Origin: Tetranychus cinnabarinus
Lineage: Eukaryota > Arthropoda > Arachnida > Trombidiformes > Tetranychidae
Direction of reading: 5' to 3'
Length of the DNA: 64,000 bases
Assembly (NCBI GenBank): GCA_022266195.1
Contig: WHVY01000001.1
Coordinates: 5,146,001-5,210,000 of the forward strand
Shown in pieces: positions 12,300-26,095 of the stretch; the stretch's first letter is position 1, and every line of letters starts with the position of its first letter. The translations under genes and the position numbers were made by a program. The notes under the pieces are model-generated. The model was not told the origin of the DNA. It saw only the letters and a program-made list of their open reading frames with translations, and ran no database searches.

Positions 12300-15200
12300 T
12301 TAATAAGCCAATTTGAAATCATCTGGAGGCATTTTCAATAGTGTTATAACAACACCATCATCTCGTCTTTGGTACAAAATTTCACCCTCAAAATGAACAA
12401 AACCATGTTTACAAGCTCTCAACAAGATTCCAACCAATTTATTGGATAACATTTCATAAGACTGCAAGGCCAACCAGATGATTACCAATCAAGATCCAAT
12501 GGACATCCAGATCCAAATAAAGATTGACCAGGGAAATGGATAAAAAAGAAAGAAATGATTATTCGATTGGACAATAAAATGAACGCAAAACAGAGACAAC
12601 ATGGTTACATTGAATCATTTTCAGGAGAGTTGGAGTTTCAAGGATGGAAATCGGAAAGAGTAAAAATATGGATTGATGTAAACATTAGCTTTTAATGTCT
12701 TATGTGAAGTATTCACAACTAGAGGGCAAATAACTGAACATTCAACATTTATTTTAGCACATTGTTGACATCACCCTGAATGTGTGTTGTCTGTCATGCC
12801 AGGCATTATACAAATCAACAACAAGAGCAAATCATAAACAAATAAAACACCAATGGCATTTGATGATGTTTGAAAGGTGATCCCAAAATATCAAATGTAT
12901 AACATATTCAAAAAGGTTAAAAATAGGAAAGTTATCGACTGATTGAAATTTTAAAAGGTAAAGGTAAAAAGATGTTTCAATGAAAAGACTCAGTCAAATG
13001 TTCACTTTTACTCCATTGTTAACTATTATTATCATCATTTTGATGACTGATTGTCAACTAGCATTTTCATTTTTCGCCTTGCCTTGTAATATTACCTTTA
13101 ACTTTGGGAATGTATCGACAATCAAAAGGTTGAATGGATGAAGAAAAAAGAGTAATAATTCTGAAATGAAATGAAAAGATTCTGATAGTAACTTTACTTT
13201 TTTTGTATTGTATTTGCCTTGCTTTGATTGTCAACTTGTATGCTTGTATCAATAATATAATCATTATGATCAACTTTTTCTCTGGCAACATTCAGTGGCA
13301 ACTGGAACAAATCTCAATGAATAGCTTTTTTTTCGTCAATCTGTAGAAAACAATTCGACTCTTGAGCTATTCAGTTTCAAGATATTCTGATCACGAAACG
13401 TAACTGTAATGATGAATTTGAAGGCAAAGAAAAGAAATGAAATGGATCCAAAGAAATGGGACAAAATTGAATGAACCAACTCTTTATTAACCATTTTTAT
13501 TGTATTAATATCCAAGTGAAAAGTGATCAAATTGAAAAGGTTGAATCTACTTAAACTCAATGGATTGAGAATAAAGAAACCAATCATAAGCAGATATTTA
13601 ATAAAGCTAATGGTATTAATTAAGTTCAAGTGTTGAAATTAAATTAAATTCATGTTTCAAACACAGACATTTGAACCAGATTGCAGTGAATGTATTCAAA
13701 TTGGTAAATCTTTGATCATCAATCATGGAGTTAATAAAGTAACACCAGAAAAGCTAGTCAATCATTTTGTCAATATCCAATGTCTAAGGATATTTTGGTT
13801 CAAAACAAAAACCTAATAATGATTTAACCAACGATATTAGGTGAATGTTGTTAATAAATTGTCAATCAAGGAAATGTGAAAATATTATAATAATCATGAT
13901 CCTTTCACCTCTTCTCATTGTGTCTTTAAATGATAATCAACATGATATTTGGTTAATTTAACCATCTTTTCTCATCTAGTCCATCATCAAGATGAGTATA
14001 AAACTAATGATTCGAGACAATGAACATTCATGAGCAACATGAATGTTCATTGAAATAATAGTAAAAAAAGCAACTCTTGTTTTTTCCCTTAATTATCAGT
14101 CAACCATAAATTAATTGTTGCCCTACGAATAGGTTTCCATTATGATTATTATTACCATCAAGACTAGTTGATAGTTTGAGATATTAAGTTATTATATAAG
14201 ATGAGTAAAAGCACAAAAGAAGTTTTAGGTTTTTTTTCCTTGTTCATGATAAACTCGAGTAGTTCATAAATATTTACTCAAAGTATGTTGTATAATAATA
14301 ATACTAATACTGATATTAATAGTGATCAGCATACACAGGTAATAGAGTAAATATTAATTATATATTTCACTATAACTCTTGGTTTCACTTATTGGTTTAG
14401 GTTTTAACCTGTTAAACATATGAATGCAGCTTGGTTTAACCAGATTTTGGGTTTCATCAGTTTAACTTTGTCTAATTGTTATTCACATTGTAGATTACAG
14501 ATTTATAATGGCCTTCCAAGTTGATTAAATTGGTTTTGGTTAACCTTTTTTTCTGGTTTATATAAAAAGGTTGCTGTTGTGAGTTAGGACAAGATGTAAC
14601 ATTGAAATAGGGTTAAATGTTTTGGAAATGAACCTTTATCTAGGAAATGATTATGGGTTTAGGTGAATATTTAGATTATTCATATTAAAACTTAATATGT
14701 GTAGGTGATTATTTGAAAGGTTACAGGCTGTATTATGTTTAAATGACCTTAAAATGTTGTTAGGTTGAAAGGTTAGGTTTAGGGTTTGTTACACACATTT
14801 GCTGAACACATACAAAGGTACATTAGGCCTAACATTTTGCCTTTTATAAACTCTAATAAAAAAGTATATTCATCAATTTATAAACAGCAATTGGTCTATT
14901 TGTTGATTGGCAGTTGAATAACTGAGTGGAAATGATGATCAATTCGGTAGATTTGTTAATTGTAACAAAAAATTGATTGGGTTTACCTTTTGGTTATAAA
15001 CGGGTTGGTTTCTTTGTTTAGTTTATTGTCAACTGGTTAAACATGGCATTTTCACTTTCACATAACTTGACAGTATGGTAAACAGTAAAGTTGTAAGGGT
15101 TAATTTAAATGGTAATTAGAGTTGTTGGTTTTTATTTTAATTACATTTATCTGTCAAAAGGATTTGTTTATTGAAATACAAAAGGGTTTAAGGTTGACAT

Positions 15201-18200
15201 TTGCAGGATTTGCAGATCAGATATCCTTTTTTATTCATATCATGTTAAAAGATCACAATCCTTTAAAGATCTGATAATTACTTGAAAGTACAAATTTCAA
15301 TTTTGTTCAACATTTTCTCATTAAATCAAGTGATTGACAAATAATAGTCACTTTTTTTCTGTCATTTTTTGATTTACTGAATACTAATGAAGTACAAATG
15401 ATTTAGCTTGTCAAATCATTGAACCAGTTTTGATTTAAATTGACTAACATTAGATATTCTCACTTTTTGATTACAATATTTTCGGGGCAAAACCAGGAAA
15501 AGGTTCAACAATATTATCATGATTATTGTGAATATCAAGGAATGTAAATAGCAAATATAATGTGGTTAATTTGGAAGTAAATTAGCTTTCAAGAATATTT
15601 GATTACATCAAGAAATTATTGAAACAAATAGAGAGTAAATATTGTTTCTTATTGAAATAAGTATTCATTTTAATAATCTGATAACTTCATTAATCAAGCA
15701 TCATTTAAACATTGGTGAGAAATTTATTTTTGGTTGAAATCAAGAATCAGAATGACTTTTACAATTGATAGCTGTTTGATGTTTGGTAGGCGAGGTTAAT
15801 ATGAATATAACTCAACTTACGGTTTTATACACATTGGGTGAATCACATCAACATTTATAAAATGTACATATTTGGGTGTGTTTACCTTGATTTATTATTC
15901 ACAACGTAAAGTAGATGTAAGAATCGGAATCAACTAGATAAACTTATTTCAAGCTGACATCAGGAGAAGCAAACAAATTGTCATTCATAAGATTTATCAT
16001 TTACTCTTTGCACCAACAAAGTAAACAAGCATGTTAAATACATGAATGAAGCAAAGATGGGAAAACAAGAGTTGTGACAAAAAAATGGTTAAACAATTTG
16101 TGTTTGAAAACAAGCAATTAACTTGATGTATGATGATATTATGGGATAGAAACAATCACATTAATTTAGGAGTATCGTGTTAATTATTACATTGCTAATA
16201 ATAGCAATTTAAAAGTGATAAATATCGTCTGGTTATCCATTGTGTTAAACTTCTGGCTTCTTCTTCTTCCTAAAGGTTTATTGGTTCACTTTTTTTTAAA
16301 CGGTGGACATGTTAATTGTTAATTGTGTATTCATGTTAGCCTTTGGTTTATCCAATTATTTAATAAAGACACTATTGAGGGCCAATATTTTACCTCAAAA
16401 AGTTGACCAAACGTAATTGTAATTGTATTATCGTCATTTTTGGTTCCATTATTAGCAATGAATGTACACAAATCACGTATTTCTTGGGCTATTGTATCGT
16501 AAGCTTTGATTCCTCTTGCTTGAGTTTTTGATCCTTCCAATGGTCTTCCATAACTAAAGAGTAAAGCAAAAAGAAACCATCAATAAATAAACCAATCAAA
16601 CTAATGGTTAATCAATTGTAATTAAAAATATTGTATTATATTTTAAATCATAAACTACTTATTAATCAGTGTAGTGATCAAGGGATACAAAACAAAAGCA
16701 CATTGTACACAAGTTTAGATTTAACAGCTGATTAACCATTCAACATCAATCTCACCTCTCCAAGAGACACTAATTAATGGAAGCAAGGTGTTCCTAATGA
16801 TTAAATAATCATGTTAAAATCCACTATAAGTAAGATAAATTAACTAACGAGTTAATCAAAAATTACTGAAATGAGTTAATGTAAAATTAATGGCATTTTT
16901 ATTCAAACAAACATTTCCCAATCAGAGGGAAATATCAATATCGAACTATTATCGATAGATTGATGAAAAGGTTTCAGCTGATTAAATTATTTTTTTGCCA
17001 AATATTTTATCCAATTATATTGTACCATTGATTTATTGATTTAACAATCAAAATAACAACCTTTCTATCATCCATTTCTCATTATAATTGAAAATTATCA
17101 TGAATACTTTTCCCTTATGAGATGAATCGTCTCTTCATTTCATCACAATCAAACGATCAAGGATCTGATTCAATTAAATCTTTGAAGATTGATTGACTTA
17201 AAGATTGGCAAAGGTAAGAATGAATATTAAGCTTGCTTAAAATGAAAAGTAGACGAGAAAAAATGAGTGATCTTATTCATCTCATCGTTAGTTTCACTTG
17301 AAACTTTGAGTGTATTTAGATTTGACATTTTACTCTTTTTTGTATCTCTTTTACTTTACAGAATAATTCAGGATAACAACAGGGAATAATCAGTCCAAGG
17401 AATCTCAAGGAGTAAAAGAAGAAAGATAACTTATCATCATCATTATCGGTGGCATCATGAGCCAAAAAAATGTGAATCTTAAAGCTTGATAATGTGCCTC
17501 ATGTCAATCTTGATAATATAAAATGTAAACTGAAAATTATTTTTTACAAAGCAAAGTCTATGGATGGAAAGGCAGAATGTAAGATTTATTCTGTAATCAT
17601 TACAACAATTACACGGGGATCAATATTTACTTTTTGAAAAGACAAAACATAAGGATCAATTCATCTTAACCTGTATTTTGAAAGTTCACCTTTAAAGCCT
17701 AGTTACACCTTTACAGCTTAACCTGAAAAGGTTTTAAAGCAGTAAATGTTTTTTCCCGGGAAACAAACTTTGTAACCAATATTGAACCCTTAACTGGACC
17801 CAAAACACTGGTTCAATACATGATGATAGTGTATGTAATGATGAATGAGTTAAATTGAATGGTGAACAAATTGTGACAACTTTACTTTACCATTTGTATT
17901 GTTAGGTTGCCTTGAAAGGCTCAATCTAATAACTAAAAAGTATAAAGTTGTATTCATTATTAGACTGAAATCTTGAGAGTTGAAAACTTGAAAAGTAAAT
18001 CAAAAAGATTTCTAAAAGTATCTAGATGTTGCTCTAAAGTACAACTTAGTTGAGCCTTGAATGATGCTGAAGAGGAAACAAGATGATGGTGATGTAACAA
18101 GGATATAAAATTAAATTTGAAGGTAAAAAAAGAGGAAGAAGAAGATAAAAAAGGATGAGGAGGAAAAAAAAGAAACAAAACTCACTCTGATTTTGTTTTA

Positions 18201-18376
18201 CATGGTTTTTCAAGCTTCCTTTGTTCAGCTTCTAGTTTCTTTTGGTAGCTTGCAATCCTTTCTGAAAGTGAAACATATTCGTACGTTTCTTCATCAGAAT
18301 CATTATTATTGTTATTATTATTATTATTTATATCGATTCTGTTATCAATTCCGTTGACAGTTTCCTTCATTGCCAT
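12300..18376 (-). CDS. Costars-domain protein (ABRA/STARS-like)
   Basis: Three exons: 18186-18376, 16394-16553 and 12300-12461. Donors are TCAGA|GTGAGT and GAG|GTAAAA; acceptors are CTCTTTAG and CCTTGCAG. Reading phases agree at both joins and give 170 aa. Exon 1 encodes an Asn tract from a trinucleotide repeat, an acidic patch, and a charged segment with SERIASYQKKLEAE. Exons 2 and 3 carry the costars core: YGRPLEGSKTQARG, IRDLCTFI, ITFGQLFE, then KLVGILLRACKHG, FEGEILYQ and DDGVVITLL. In animals this domain is the C-terminus of ABRA/STARS, an actin-binding activator of Rho and SRF signalling in muscle. A cytoskeletal role is inferred. Both introns are long (3.9 and 1.6 kb). The ATG at 18376 was chosen because in-frame sequence upstream looks non-coding. 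Confidence 0.88.
12462..16393. other. Intron 2 of the costars gene
   Basis: AT-rich intron of 3.9 kb. Apart from the perfect hairpin at 14018-14052, I see no gene or recognisable element. Open frames at 13067-13291 and 13336-13629 show no family features. Confidence 0.55.
14018..14052. repeat. Perfect 15-bp inverted repeat with 5-nt loop
   Basis: CAATGAACATTCATG (14018-14032) is followed by AGCAA and then its exact reverse complement (14038-14052). It lies within the costars intron. It could form a stem-loop in RNA from either strand or be a dyad binding site; the function is unknown. Confidence 0.7.
16554..18185. other. Intron 1 of the costars gene
   Basis: AT-rich 1.6 kb intron with no supported feature. 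A purine-rich stretch lies at about 18120-18180, next to the exon 1 donor. Confidence 0.5.
18302..18330. repeat. ATT/AAT trinucleotide tract coding for poly-Asn
   Basis: A trinucleotide run inside costars exon 1 encodes about nine consecutive Asn residues. Its length is likely to vary between individuals. Confidence 0.75.
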
Positions 18377-20202
18377 AATAATGGAGTAAAGCAAAAAAAA
18401 ACAATGATAATGACCAGTAGGAATAGTCGATGGTGAAAATAGAAACAAAGGCAAACTTGAGATTGAAGGGAAAATAAACAGCTTTAATGTATAGATGCCA
18501 AGAAAACAAATGAAACCAATAAAAGTGATCAACTTAAATGACCGTGAATCAATAAATGATTAAACGATTGGATTGACTGTTGGTTAAAATAAATGTTCAA
18601 TTTTAAACACAATAAACAAAGTAAAAGTAATGGAAATTAGTGATTTAAAGGCAAAAAAAGGCAACAGTCTTAAAGCCTAGAGATGCACAGTTTTGAGGTA
18701 AACAAATGGTGTAAATAAAATGTAGATGGAGGCAAAATGAAGACGAAGATGATCGAGAAAAGTGAGTTGACGATGATAATTAAATAGTGAGAGATGAAAT
18801 TGTTTACACCGATCATGTTTAGCCTGAAAAGATAATTAATATTGCCATTTTTAAGGCATGACAATTGTGCAAAAATGAAAACAAAAAACCTGGCACAATC
18901 AGCTAATTTTGGCAGAGTAAACCTAAATTTTTAACCAGTTGCACATACATTTAGCTTTTCATCACCAGCTACATCTTTCCAATCATCAAATCCAGTAACT
19001 TTTCATGATAATATTTTCTGGTTTTCAGCTCTCATTCAATTTTCAGTGCTTAAAGATTTTCCTGTCCTCTGAATCCTTTTTTATATTTTACGTTTAAATC
19101 AACATGGATATGATGAAAATCATGATTCTATTATCATGTTGATCATTTTTGATTAACTTTATGAAAACTTTAAACTTGAGTCAATCAAAGATGCATCCAA
19201 CTTGTTTGATGTTATTGACGTCTTCAATTGAACCACCATAAACTTCAATATTTTGTGAGAGACTGAGAACGAGATTGATGATGGAATCAGGAAAGTATTT
19301 AGGTTATTCAGATGAATTCTTAACAAGTTTATCAGACATTTTCCACTTTCTTTGCCATGTTCGTCTTATTACAGAGAGCAACAGAAATGCAGTAAAGTAC
19401 ACTTAACACTCTTGCTCTGGTTTTTTGCTTTTTCACTCCATCCAATATATTTTGTTTGACTTTCCAAGAATTTATCCTCCTCCTCCTTATCAGCATCATT
19501 ATCATCATCTGATTGAAGGTTCTGTGTATGTGTGAGTTTCTGTTTGTTTCAGTAGCTCATCTTCATGAACCATTTAAAATGTTAATCACTATTTACTCAT
19601 TTGTGAAACCTTGCCAGGTCAAGATAAAGGTAACCTTGATTCTTTCTCAGTACAAATCATTAATCATAATTTACTTAGAGGAAAAAAATCAACATTAATT
19701 AGGAGAAAACAGCTTTTTTACTCTGAAATATTTATAGTTGAAATAACCAACTCTTATATGAACAAATCGCAGCCATTTTTGACATTCAACAGTTTAGAAT
19801 TGCAAAGTTCACTGAAATGTTTCACTTGTGTTAACCCGAATGCTACTGATTGGTAATGATTTAGGAATCTGTTAATAAATCATTTGTTTCAATTAGCTGG
19901 TGAAGTGACTAACATTTAGTTCACAATCAGATGTTTCAGGTTCAGCGTCAATGTACTCTTTTGGCTCGATGATTTGCAATTTAAACTGTTTAGAGAAACC
20001 TCAATTGTTCCATTTTTTCCCAAATTGATTAACCATAAATTATTGAAATCACTTTCCATGAAACGGATTTATTAAAAATTATAGTCTGCAGGGACAAAAA
20101 AGCTAACAAACAGTCATTTTGATTAGCGAATTTGAAAAAATCAATAGTTTTGATAGACTTAGTTATTCATTTAAAAAAACCTCAAAAGAGCAACTTGAGT
20201 AA
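18377..20202. other. Gap between costars and S28 peptidase genes
   Basis: No supported gene. Open frames at 18670-18864 and 19513-19856 lack recognisable domains, ATG context or splice-linked partners. The region should hold the costars promoter on its left and the peptidase 3' flank on its right. Confidence 0.5.
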
Positions 20203-23200
20203 TTAGATAAGATTTGAATCTCTGCTCCATTCAGCTGGCCAGTGGTTAATTGCTTGATAATATTTATCAATCCAATCTTTCATTATAATTATTTCCCTTT
20301 GTCGAGCTCGAATCAGTGGGATTGGATCATTTGGTCCAGTTGATCTGAGATCTTCGTGGTGACAAGCTCCTTCAATAATTATTGCTGGAAGTGTTTCAGC
20401 GTAGGTTTTCAAGACTCCTCCGGCTGACCAAGGATCTCGAGCACCATTAGAGAAGATAATGTTTGTTGCTGAAGCTATGTTTTCCCCACCAAATAGCCAG
20501 AGAGCTTTAGACTCTTCGGGTGCGACACCATAGGTTTTAAAACAATCAGCTTTAACTTGACTCAGATCCCAGGTTGCTTGGGGAAACATTGAATCGTTGA
20601 GTGTACTGCAAATAGGTAGAACCATTTCAGTACAGGATTGGAATCCCCAGCCATCACCACCTAATCGACCTGTGATGGATACAAATAGAAATAATTAAAT
20701 TGGGTAAACAGAAAAATATATTAGATAAATATGAAGTACATTGTTACATTATATAAAAATTTACATAAAAAAGTAATCCAAAATGAATGGAAGAGGAGAA
20801 AATGAGAAAATAACAATAAATTCAAATGATAATATGTGTTAAGATGTCCAATTGTAGGAAATTTGTTTCATTACAATAAAATCGATATGTTGAACTATGA
20901 ATAAAAAATTCAAATAGCTGATTGACTTTTTTTTGGCAGAGTCTTTCAAATTTATGATAGATTCAGTTGAATTTACTAAATTCAAGAAACAAAATTGTGA
21001 AAATATTTCATTATTATGCAAATGATAATTTTGTTTTGAAAAGATTATGTCAAGTTTAAAATTGAGTGTCGCATGAAATTATTGAATTTATGAAAAAATG
21101 TAGGTGAACATTTAAAGTCAATAACAGCTTGTCAACATGCGCTTTTCTCATGAACTTTCTTGGAGTTTTCTTATTTTCTCTTGTCACTTTGAGTTGATTT
21201 AGTCAGTTATGTTAAAAGGTTGAAAGGATTCTTACCTCCTTCAGAGTTATCTCTGTAATCAAAGCATGATCTTTGTCCAGAATAGTTGTAGTAGACTGAG
21301 ATAGCATGGTAAAGATCGACTAACAACGGTTTATCTTGTTTAGTTGAATCAGGCAACTTGGAGCATAAAACCTGAAATGAAGAGAAACAGAAGAAGATTA
21401 ATTGACCAATTGAATTAAAAAAGATACGTTGATCAGTAAAAGCAATTAGCAAATTATAAGCTGTGCGTTTTTGCTGCCATTTTTCAATGTTTACAGCTAG
21501 CAACAGTTAACCTTTGTTCAATTGAAATGCATTAGTATCATAGAGATCACTAAATAAAAGGCAACAGTAATAAGATAAAAATAATTGGTAATTAAGTCTA
21601 CGATTAACAATTTGTAACAATTAACTGATCGACATGACTGATTGATTTTTTTATGCCATTTGAAATGATAAAATCAATTATTTGAGATAAAAAAAATTGT
21701 ATCGTAAGGTTAATCAATATAAGTTATTGTTGATAGCCTGATAATTAACCCTGTTATAATTTTTGCTGAACAAGCTTTAACATCAGTCTATCAGTTCAAT
21801 TCTAAGATTCACCGAAGCCAACTAATTATGATGTAATTTGCTTTTGTTTCCATCAATGGGATTGATTAATCAATTTACCCCGATTGGATAGGCTGGAAGA
21901 GGTTCCAAGAAATCTGCAGGATTAGGATAGTCAATCATGGCTAAACTGCCAAAAGTATCTTGAAGCCAGCTGGAGAAATCGTTTAGGTCACTTGAATTGG
22001 ACAAGGGTTTACAAAGGTTGAAATTATCCGAAATCCATTGTAATCCAGGCCCATTGGAACCAACTCTTTGAATAGCATCCCATGAATTTTTAATGGAAAG
22101 ATAACATTGTTCTGAATATGAACGGAAGCTTTTGGTAACAATACTATTGTATCCATTACAATCATATAAACCAGGAAATTGGAGGATTGGAGCTGATGCA
22201 GCTAATGCACTGTACGAAGAGTAACATAAAAAAAGAAAGGTTAATTCAACAAGTCAGTATATGAAAAAAATGCTGAAAAATGATGATTTAATTAATGGTA
22301 ACTGATCTACTATCTTTTATATACATTACCCGACAATTAGATGGGGATATTTTATTCTGAACCAGGCAGCCAACATTCCACCATAAGAGCCACCAAACAT
22401 AACAACAGGACTTTTCCTAGCTGCTGGATAGCTTACTTTGATTTCTTGTATAAGCTCGGCAAAATCTGCCAAAGCTTGTTCAACCGAAAGAAAACCTAAT
22501 TTATCTAAACTCTGTGGATTGAAAGAAGAGCATCATGAAGAAGAAGAAAAAAACAGTTAATTGACTTTGTGTAAAGTAAAACAGAGACTTGATTAAAGAG
22601 TCTAACATGTCTGGAGCAACAAGATTCGTCAATGAAACAAGCCATAATTTCTTGTATCACTCTTAATGTAGACTCTTAGAGTAAATTCATGGTGATTTAT
22701 TGTTACATACTGCAAATGATTTATCACCATAGGGTAATGATTCACCATAATAACGATGTTCAGCAAAAATAACCATGGCTTTGAATCTTGGTGCATTTTC
22801 CCACATGAAACCGGTATTATTGGCAAACGAGAAGACATCGCCCTCGTTTCCGGCATAGAAAAATATTGGACATCCATCTGTACACCAATGGTCAGTTGAT
22901 ATGATTACTCTTTGTTGGAATGTGTCATTATTGATGTAATTAAAATGGTCAACCTGCGGAAAATAAGAAAAAATAAGACATTAGTTGGTCAGTTTCTTGG
23001 TGGAAAATAGAATTGAGTTAGATATCCATTTCTTGAATTGGACAACACATCGTATCCAATCGGACAGCGATAATTATCAATTATATTGGAACAATTGAAA
23101 AAGTGCTTAACAATCATATCATTTACTATCAATAGAATCAACCTTTAAACGCTTCCTTTAATCTAATCATAACACCATTTAATTGTTGATAAATTTTATT

Positions 23201-24194
23201 TTCATCTTCCTTGTTTTTACCCTCACTTCCCAGTTTACTTGTTAAACCCTGCACTCTGATTGACTACTCAATTTGTCCAGGTTATAACATCAAATATCTA
23301 ACAATAACTAAACAACAATTAAAATAACTGTTAGTAATAAGGAAATAATTACCTACCAGGTTGAAGACACTAACCATATATCAACTTAAAGACAGGGGTT
23401 AATCTACGGGGAAATGAAACATTAAAACAAATGACTATTCTCTTAATTGTTGAGCAATTATGATTGCATTTAGCTTGTAACAATATTGAATATTGAAGAT
23501 GGCGAATTAACATTCCTATGAATATTGATTTGATTAACCCAAAAATCATTAACAAGGGCGTCAATAGTGGAAGGAATAGCCGATAAAGGTTAAACCAAAA
23601 ATTGATATACTTTGACTTCAATAATAATTTGTCAAGCTCCATTAGATTAGGCAGTGATTAACTTTATTCAAAATGAACTAATAACTATCATTAATAAGTA
23701 TTAATGAAGCTTAGCTAAATCTCAATTGTATACAAATAAGATTGGTTCAATGATTTTGTTAGCAAACAAAGTAAACTAATCAATGTTTGAATTACAATTA
23801 AGATTAAAAGGAATATGTATTAATGTTTCATTATTTATGAATTTCAAACACTAAAGAATCTCAACCTCAACAACCAATGCGAGCTTCAACACATCAAGCA
23901 AAAACCAGACTTGCCATACAAACCAGTGTTAAAACACCAATGTAAAGTTAGCTGAAGCTCAAAAATAAGTTGCAGAAGCAAATCAAAGCTAAATTGTTGG
24001 ATTAGAGGGTTCTAGTAGGGATCAAGGTGGGTTTTGGGTTATTAAATTGATCTCTAGAGGTACACTTAATACAAAATGGATTTACTCACCTTTTGTTGAT
24101 ACCAAAAAACAGTGTAATTGGCTGGAATTGGCGTTGAAAAGGTTGAAACAAGAGAGAATAATAAAGTTAAACCGAATAACTTTAGGTAGATCAT
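20203..24194 (-). CDS. S28 serine carboxypeptidase (PRCP/DPP7-like)
   Basis: Six exons: 24090-24194, 22711-22953, 22330-22511, 21879-22209, 21236-21371 and 20669-20203. All phases match and give 487 aa, normal for peptidase family S28. It begins with a hydrophobic signal peptide (MIYLKLFGLTLLFSLVS), then the family start WYQQKVDHFNY, HWCTDGCPIFFYAGNEGDV and AEHRYYGESLPYG. The nucleophile Ser is in GGSYGGM. The catalytic Asp is in NGARDPWS and the His in GACHHEDLR near the C-terminus. Family members cleave after proline (lysosomal Pro-X carboxypeptidase, DPP7) or are thymus-specific serine proteases. A lysosomal or secreted proline-directed enzyme is likely, but the precise specificity cannot be read from sequence. 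Introns range from about 170 bp to 1.1 kb. Confidence 0.93.
22954..24089. other. First intron of the S28 peptidase gene
   Basis: AT-rich 1.1 kb intron. The open frame at 23370-23642 shows no family features. No repeat or RNA gene recognised. Confidence 0.55.
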
Positions 24195-24899
24195 TTCACT
24201 GGTAAAATCTTTTGGTCCAGGTTGTTCAAACCAATAGGTTCTGTGTTTAAAAAGAAACTGGTAAATTAGGTTTGCTTGATTTAAATCACAATCAAAATTA
24301 ACAATAGAATGCAAAAACAAGGGATAAGCGGTAAAGACGTTAATACTGTTTATACCAGTGTGACTATGGAAACGAAGATAAAAAAGACTGCAACTTGTGA
24401 CTATGATTCAAAAGTTGATTATAACAGCAAAAGACAAAACAAATTGAGTTGATCTTTTGCAAATCCTTTTTATTAATGTTAACTAATGGTGAGCACAAAA
24501 GGAAGATGATTTGGCCGATGGTGAGTGAGTTGGAAATTGATGAATACAAAAGTAACCGCAAATGAACCGATTCATTGGTTTTGACGATGCTAAATTGAAT
24601 TGGGCTGTTTAATTAGGCTTTTAACTATTAATGACTCTTTTGACCTGACCAAATTATAAACCCATCTAAATCAAGGGTTAAATAATTTTTCAATTATGGT
24701 GATAAAAGCGTTTGCACTTGAATTGAGTTTATAATTTCTAAGAAATCTTATTTTTTCAATCAATCCTTTTGGATTGACATTTTGAAATAAAATAATACAA
24801 ATGAAGAGCAAGATTGAAGATCAACATGATTGACAAGCATTGCTATGAGAAGATAATGGGATAAAAATAAATAAAAAGAGCGATTGTACAGAATAATGA
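24195..24899. other. Gap upstream of the S28 gene
   Basis: About 700 bases hold the peptidase promoter side and the 3' flank of the next minus-strand gene. No distinct element recognised. Confidence 0.5.
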
Positions 24900-25682
24900 C
24901 TAAAAGTTGATCATTGATTTAAAAAAATTGATTAATTTGTCGACAGATTTCATGACTGCATCAGCATTGACACCAGTAGATCTCAGGGCAAATGAGTCTG
25001 GCAAATCATCGAAAGAGTCAGGAAATTTGAAACTGAGTTCCTCTGAATTAGGATAATCAAAGACATCAAACAATTCTTCATCAGGATAATAAGGTGGAGG
25101 TGCCCACCCTTTGACAGGTTCCTCAGAAAACTCAATAGGGACCCAGGAATCAGCTTCTTCATCATTATCTTCTTCATCATCAACTTGGATTTTAGAAATT
25201 GATACCGGATAAGAAGTAACGCCGGCAAGATATGCCGGTACCTCATAAATTCGTGAAGGTGGTGTTGTTGATGGTTGAAGTGATATCTTTGTTGGTATAC
25301 GTGGTGATACTTGTGGGGTTGGTGAGGGTGACACTGGTTGTGGAGCTGATGATTTCAATGATATTGATGAAGGACAGTCTGGTTGAGAGTTGGCCACAGA
25401 ACGAGAAGCAATTGACCAATAGATGACCATACTGGTTAAAATAATCAAAAACAAGGCGAAAAAGAACTTAAAGGTGGGAAATTGATATCTCCTTTCGGCT
25501 AACGCTGGGTTCAGTTTGTTGATGATCCTGATGAGTCTCCATTTCCTGCGACTTTTACTTAATGAATCGTTTGATGATAGCGATACATTGGCCAGGTTAT
25601 CTTTATTGTCGTTGACAATTGAATCAACTTCGATGAGTAATTCCTTGTTTTTCACTTGCTCTTGGATGACCGGTACAACCAT
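24900..25682 (-). CDS. Unrecognised single-pass membrane protein, 260 aa
   Basis: An uninterrupted 260-codon frame starts at ATG 25682. I do not recognise a family. The N-terminal 65 residues are charged and hydrophilic, with a basic cluster (KSRRKWRLIRI). One strong hydrophobic segment at about residues 71-92 (FKFFFALFLIILTSMVIYWS) is followed by a Pro/Ser/Thr-rich stretch (110-145), an acidic run (DDEEDNDEEAD), and an aromatic/acidic region with APPPYYPDEE. The layout fits a type II membrane protein with an extracellular low-complexity stalk. The topology is inferred from the basic cluster before the membrane segment. The coherent domain order and length argue for a real gene. An unannotated 5' non-coding exon is possible. 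Confidence 0.68.
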   Translation of the reverse strand: MVVPVIQEQVKNKELLIEVDSIVNDNKDNLANVSLSSNDSLSKSRRKWRLIRIINKLNPALAERRYQFPTFKFFFALFLIILTSMVIYWSIASRSVANSQPDCPSSISLKSSAPQPVSPSPTPQVSPRIPTKISLQPSTTPPSRIYEVPAYLAGVTSYPVSISKIQVDDEEDNDEEADSWVPIEFSEEPVKGWAPPPYYPDEELFDVFDYPNSEELSFKFPDSFDDLPDSFALRSTGVNADAVMKSVDKLINFFKSMINF

Positions 25683-26095
25683 TTTGAGAATAAAAGAGAA
25701 TAGAACACACTTTGTTTAGCTTGTTGAACAGGATAAAGGATCAAGAACACTAATTGAAAGCTTAGGATCACAGACTATTAATAAAGAGTTATAAACATTG
25801 GTAATGGTGGCTGGAATGATGAAGCGTTTTAATTTGACGATGATAATTGTGTTTGCATTGTGATTGGCTGTTAATGGACCCACTTTGTTGATCTACTTGT
25901 AACAAAATAACATTGAACATTTGACATTTAAATTAAATTTATTTATTGAAATTTTTTTTTGCGGTCTAACGTTTTTTAATATTGTTATAAAAAATAGTTT
26001 TTTTAAACAACTATCTAGCTAATGTACATTTTTTGGGTTTTTTTATACAAATACTTAAAAACATGTGATATAATGATGATGCGAAGTTTGATAAA
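25683..26095. other. Gap between membrane-protein and cuticle-protein genes
   Basis: About 400 AT-rich bases with several T runs around 25950-26045, probably the cuticle gene 3' UTR and terminator region. No gene seen. Confidence 0.5.
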
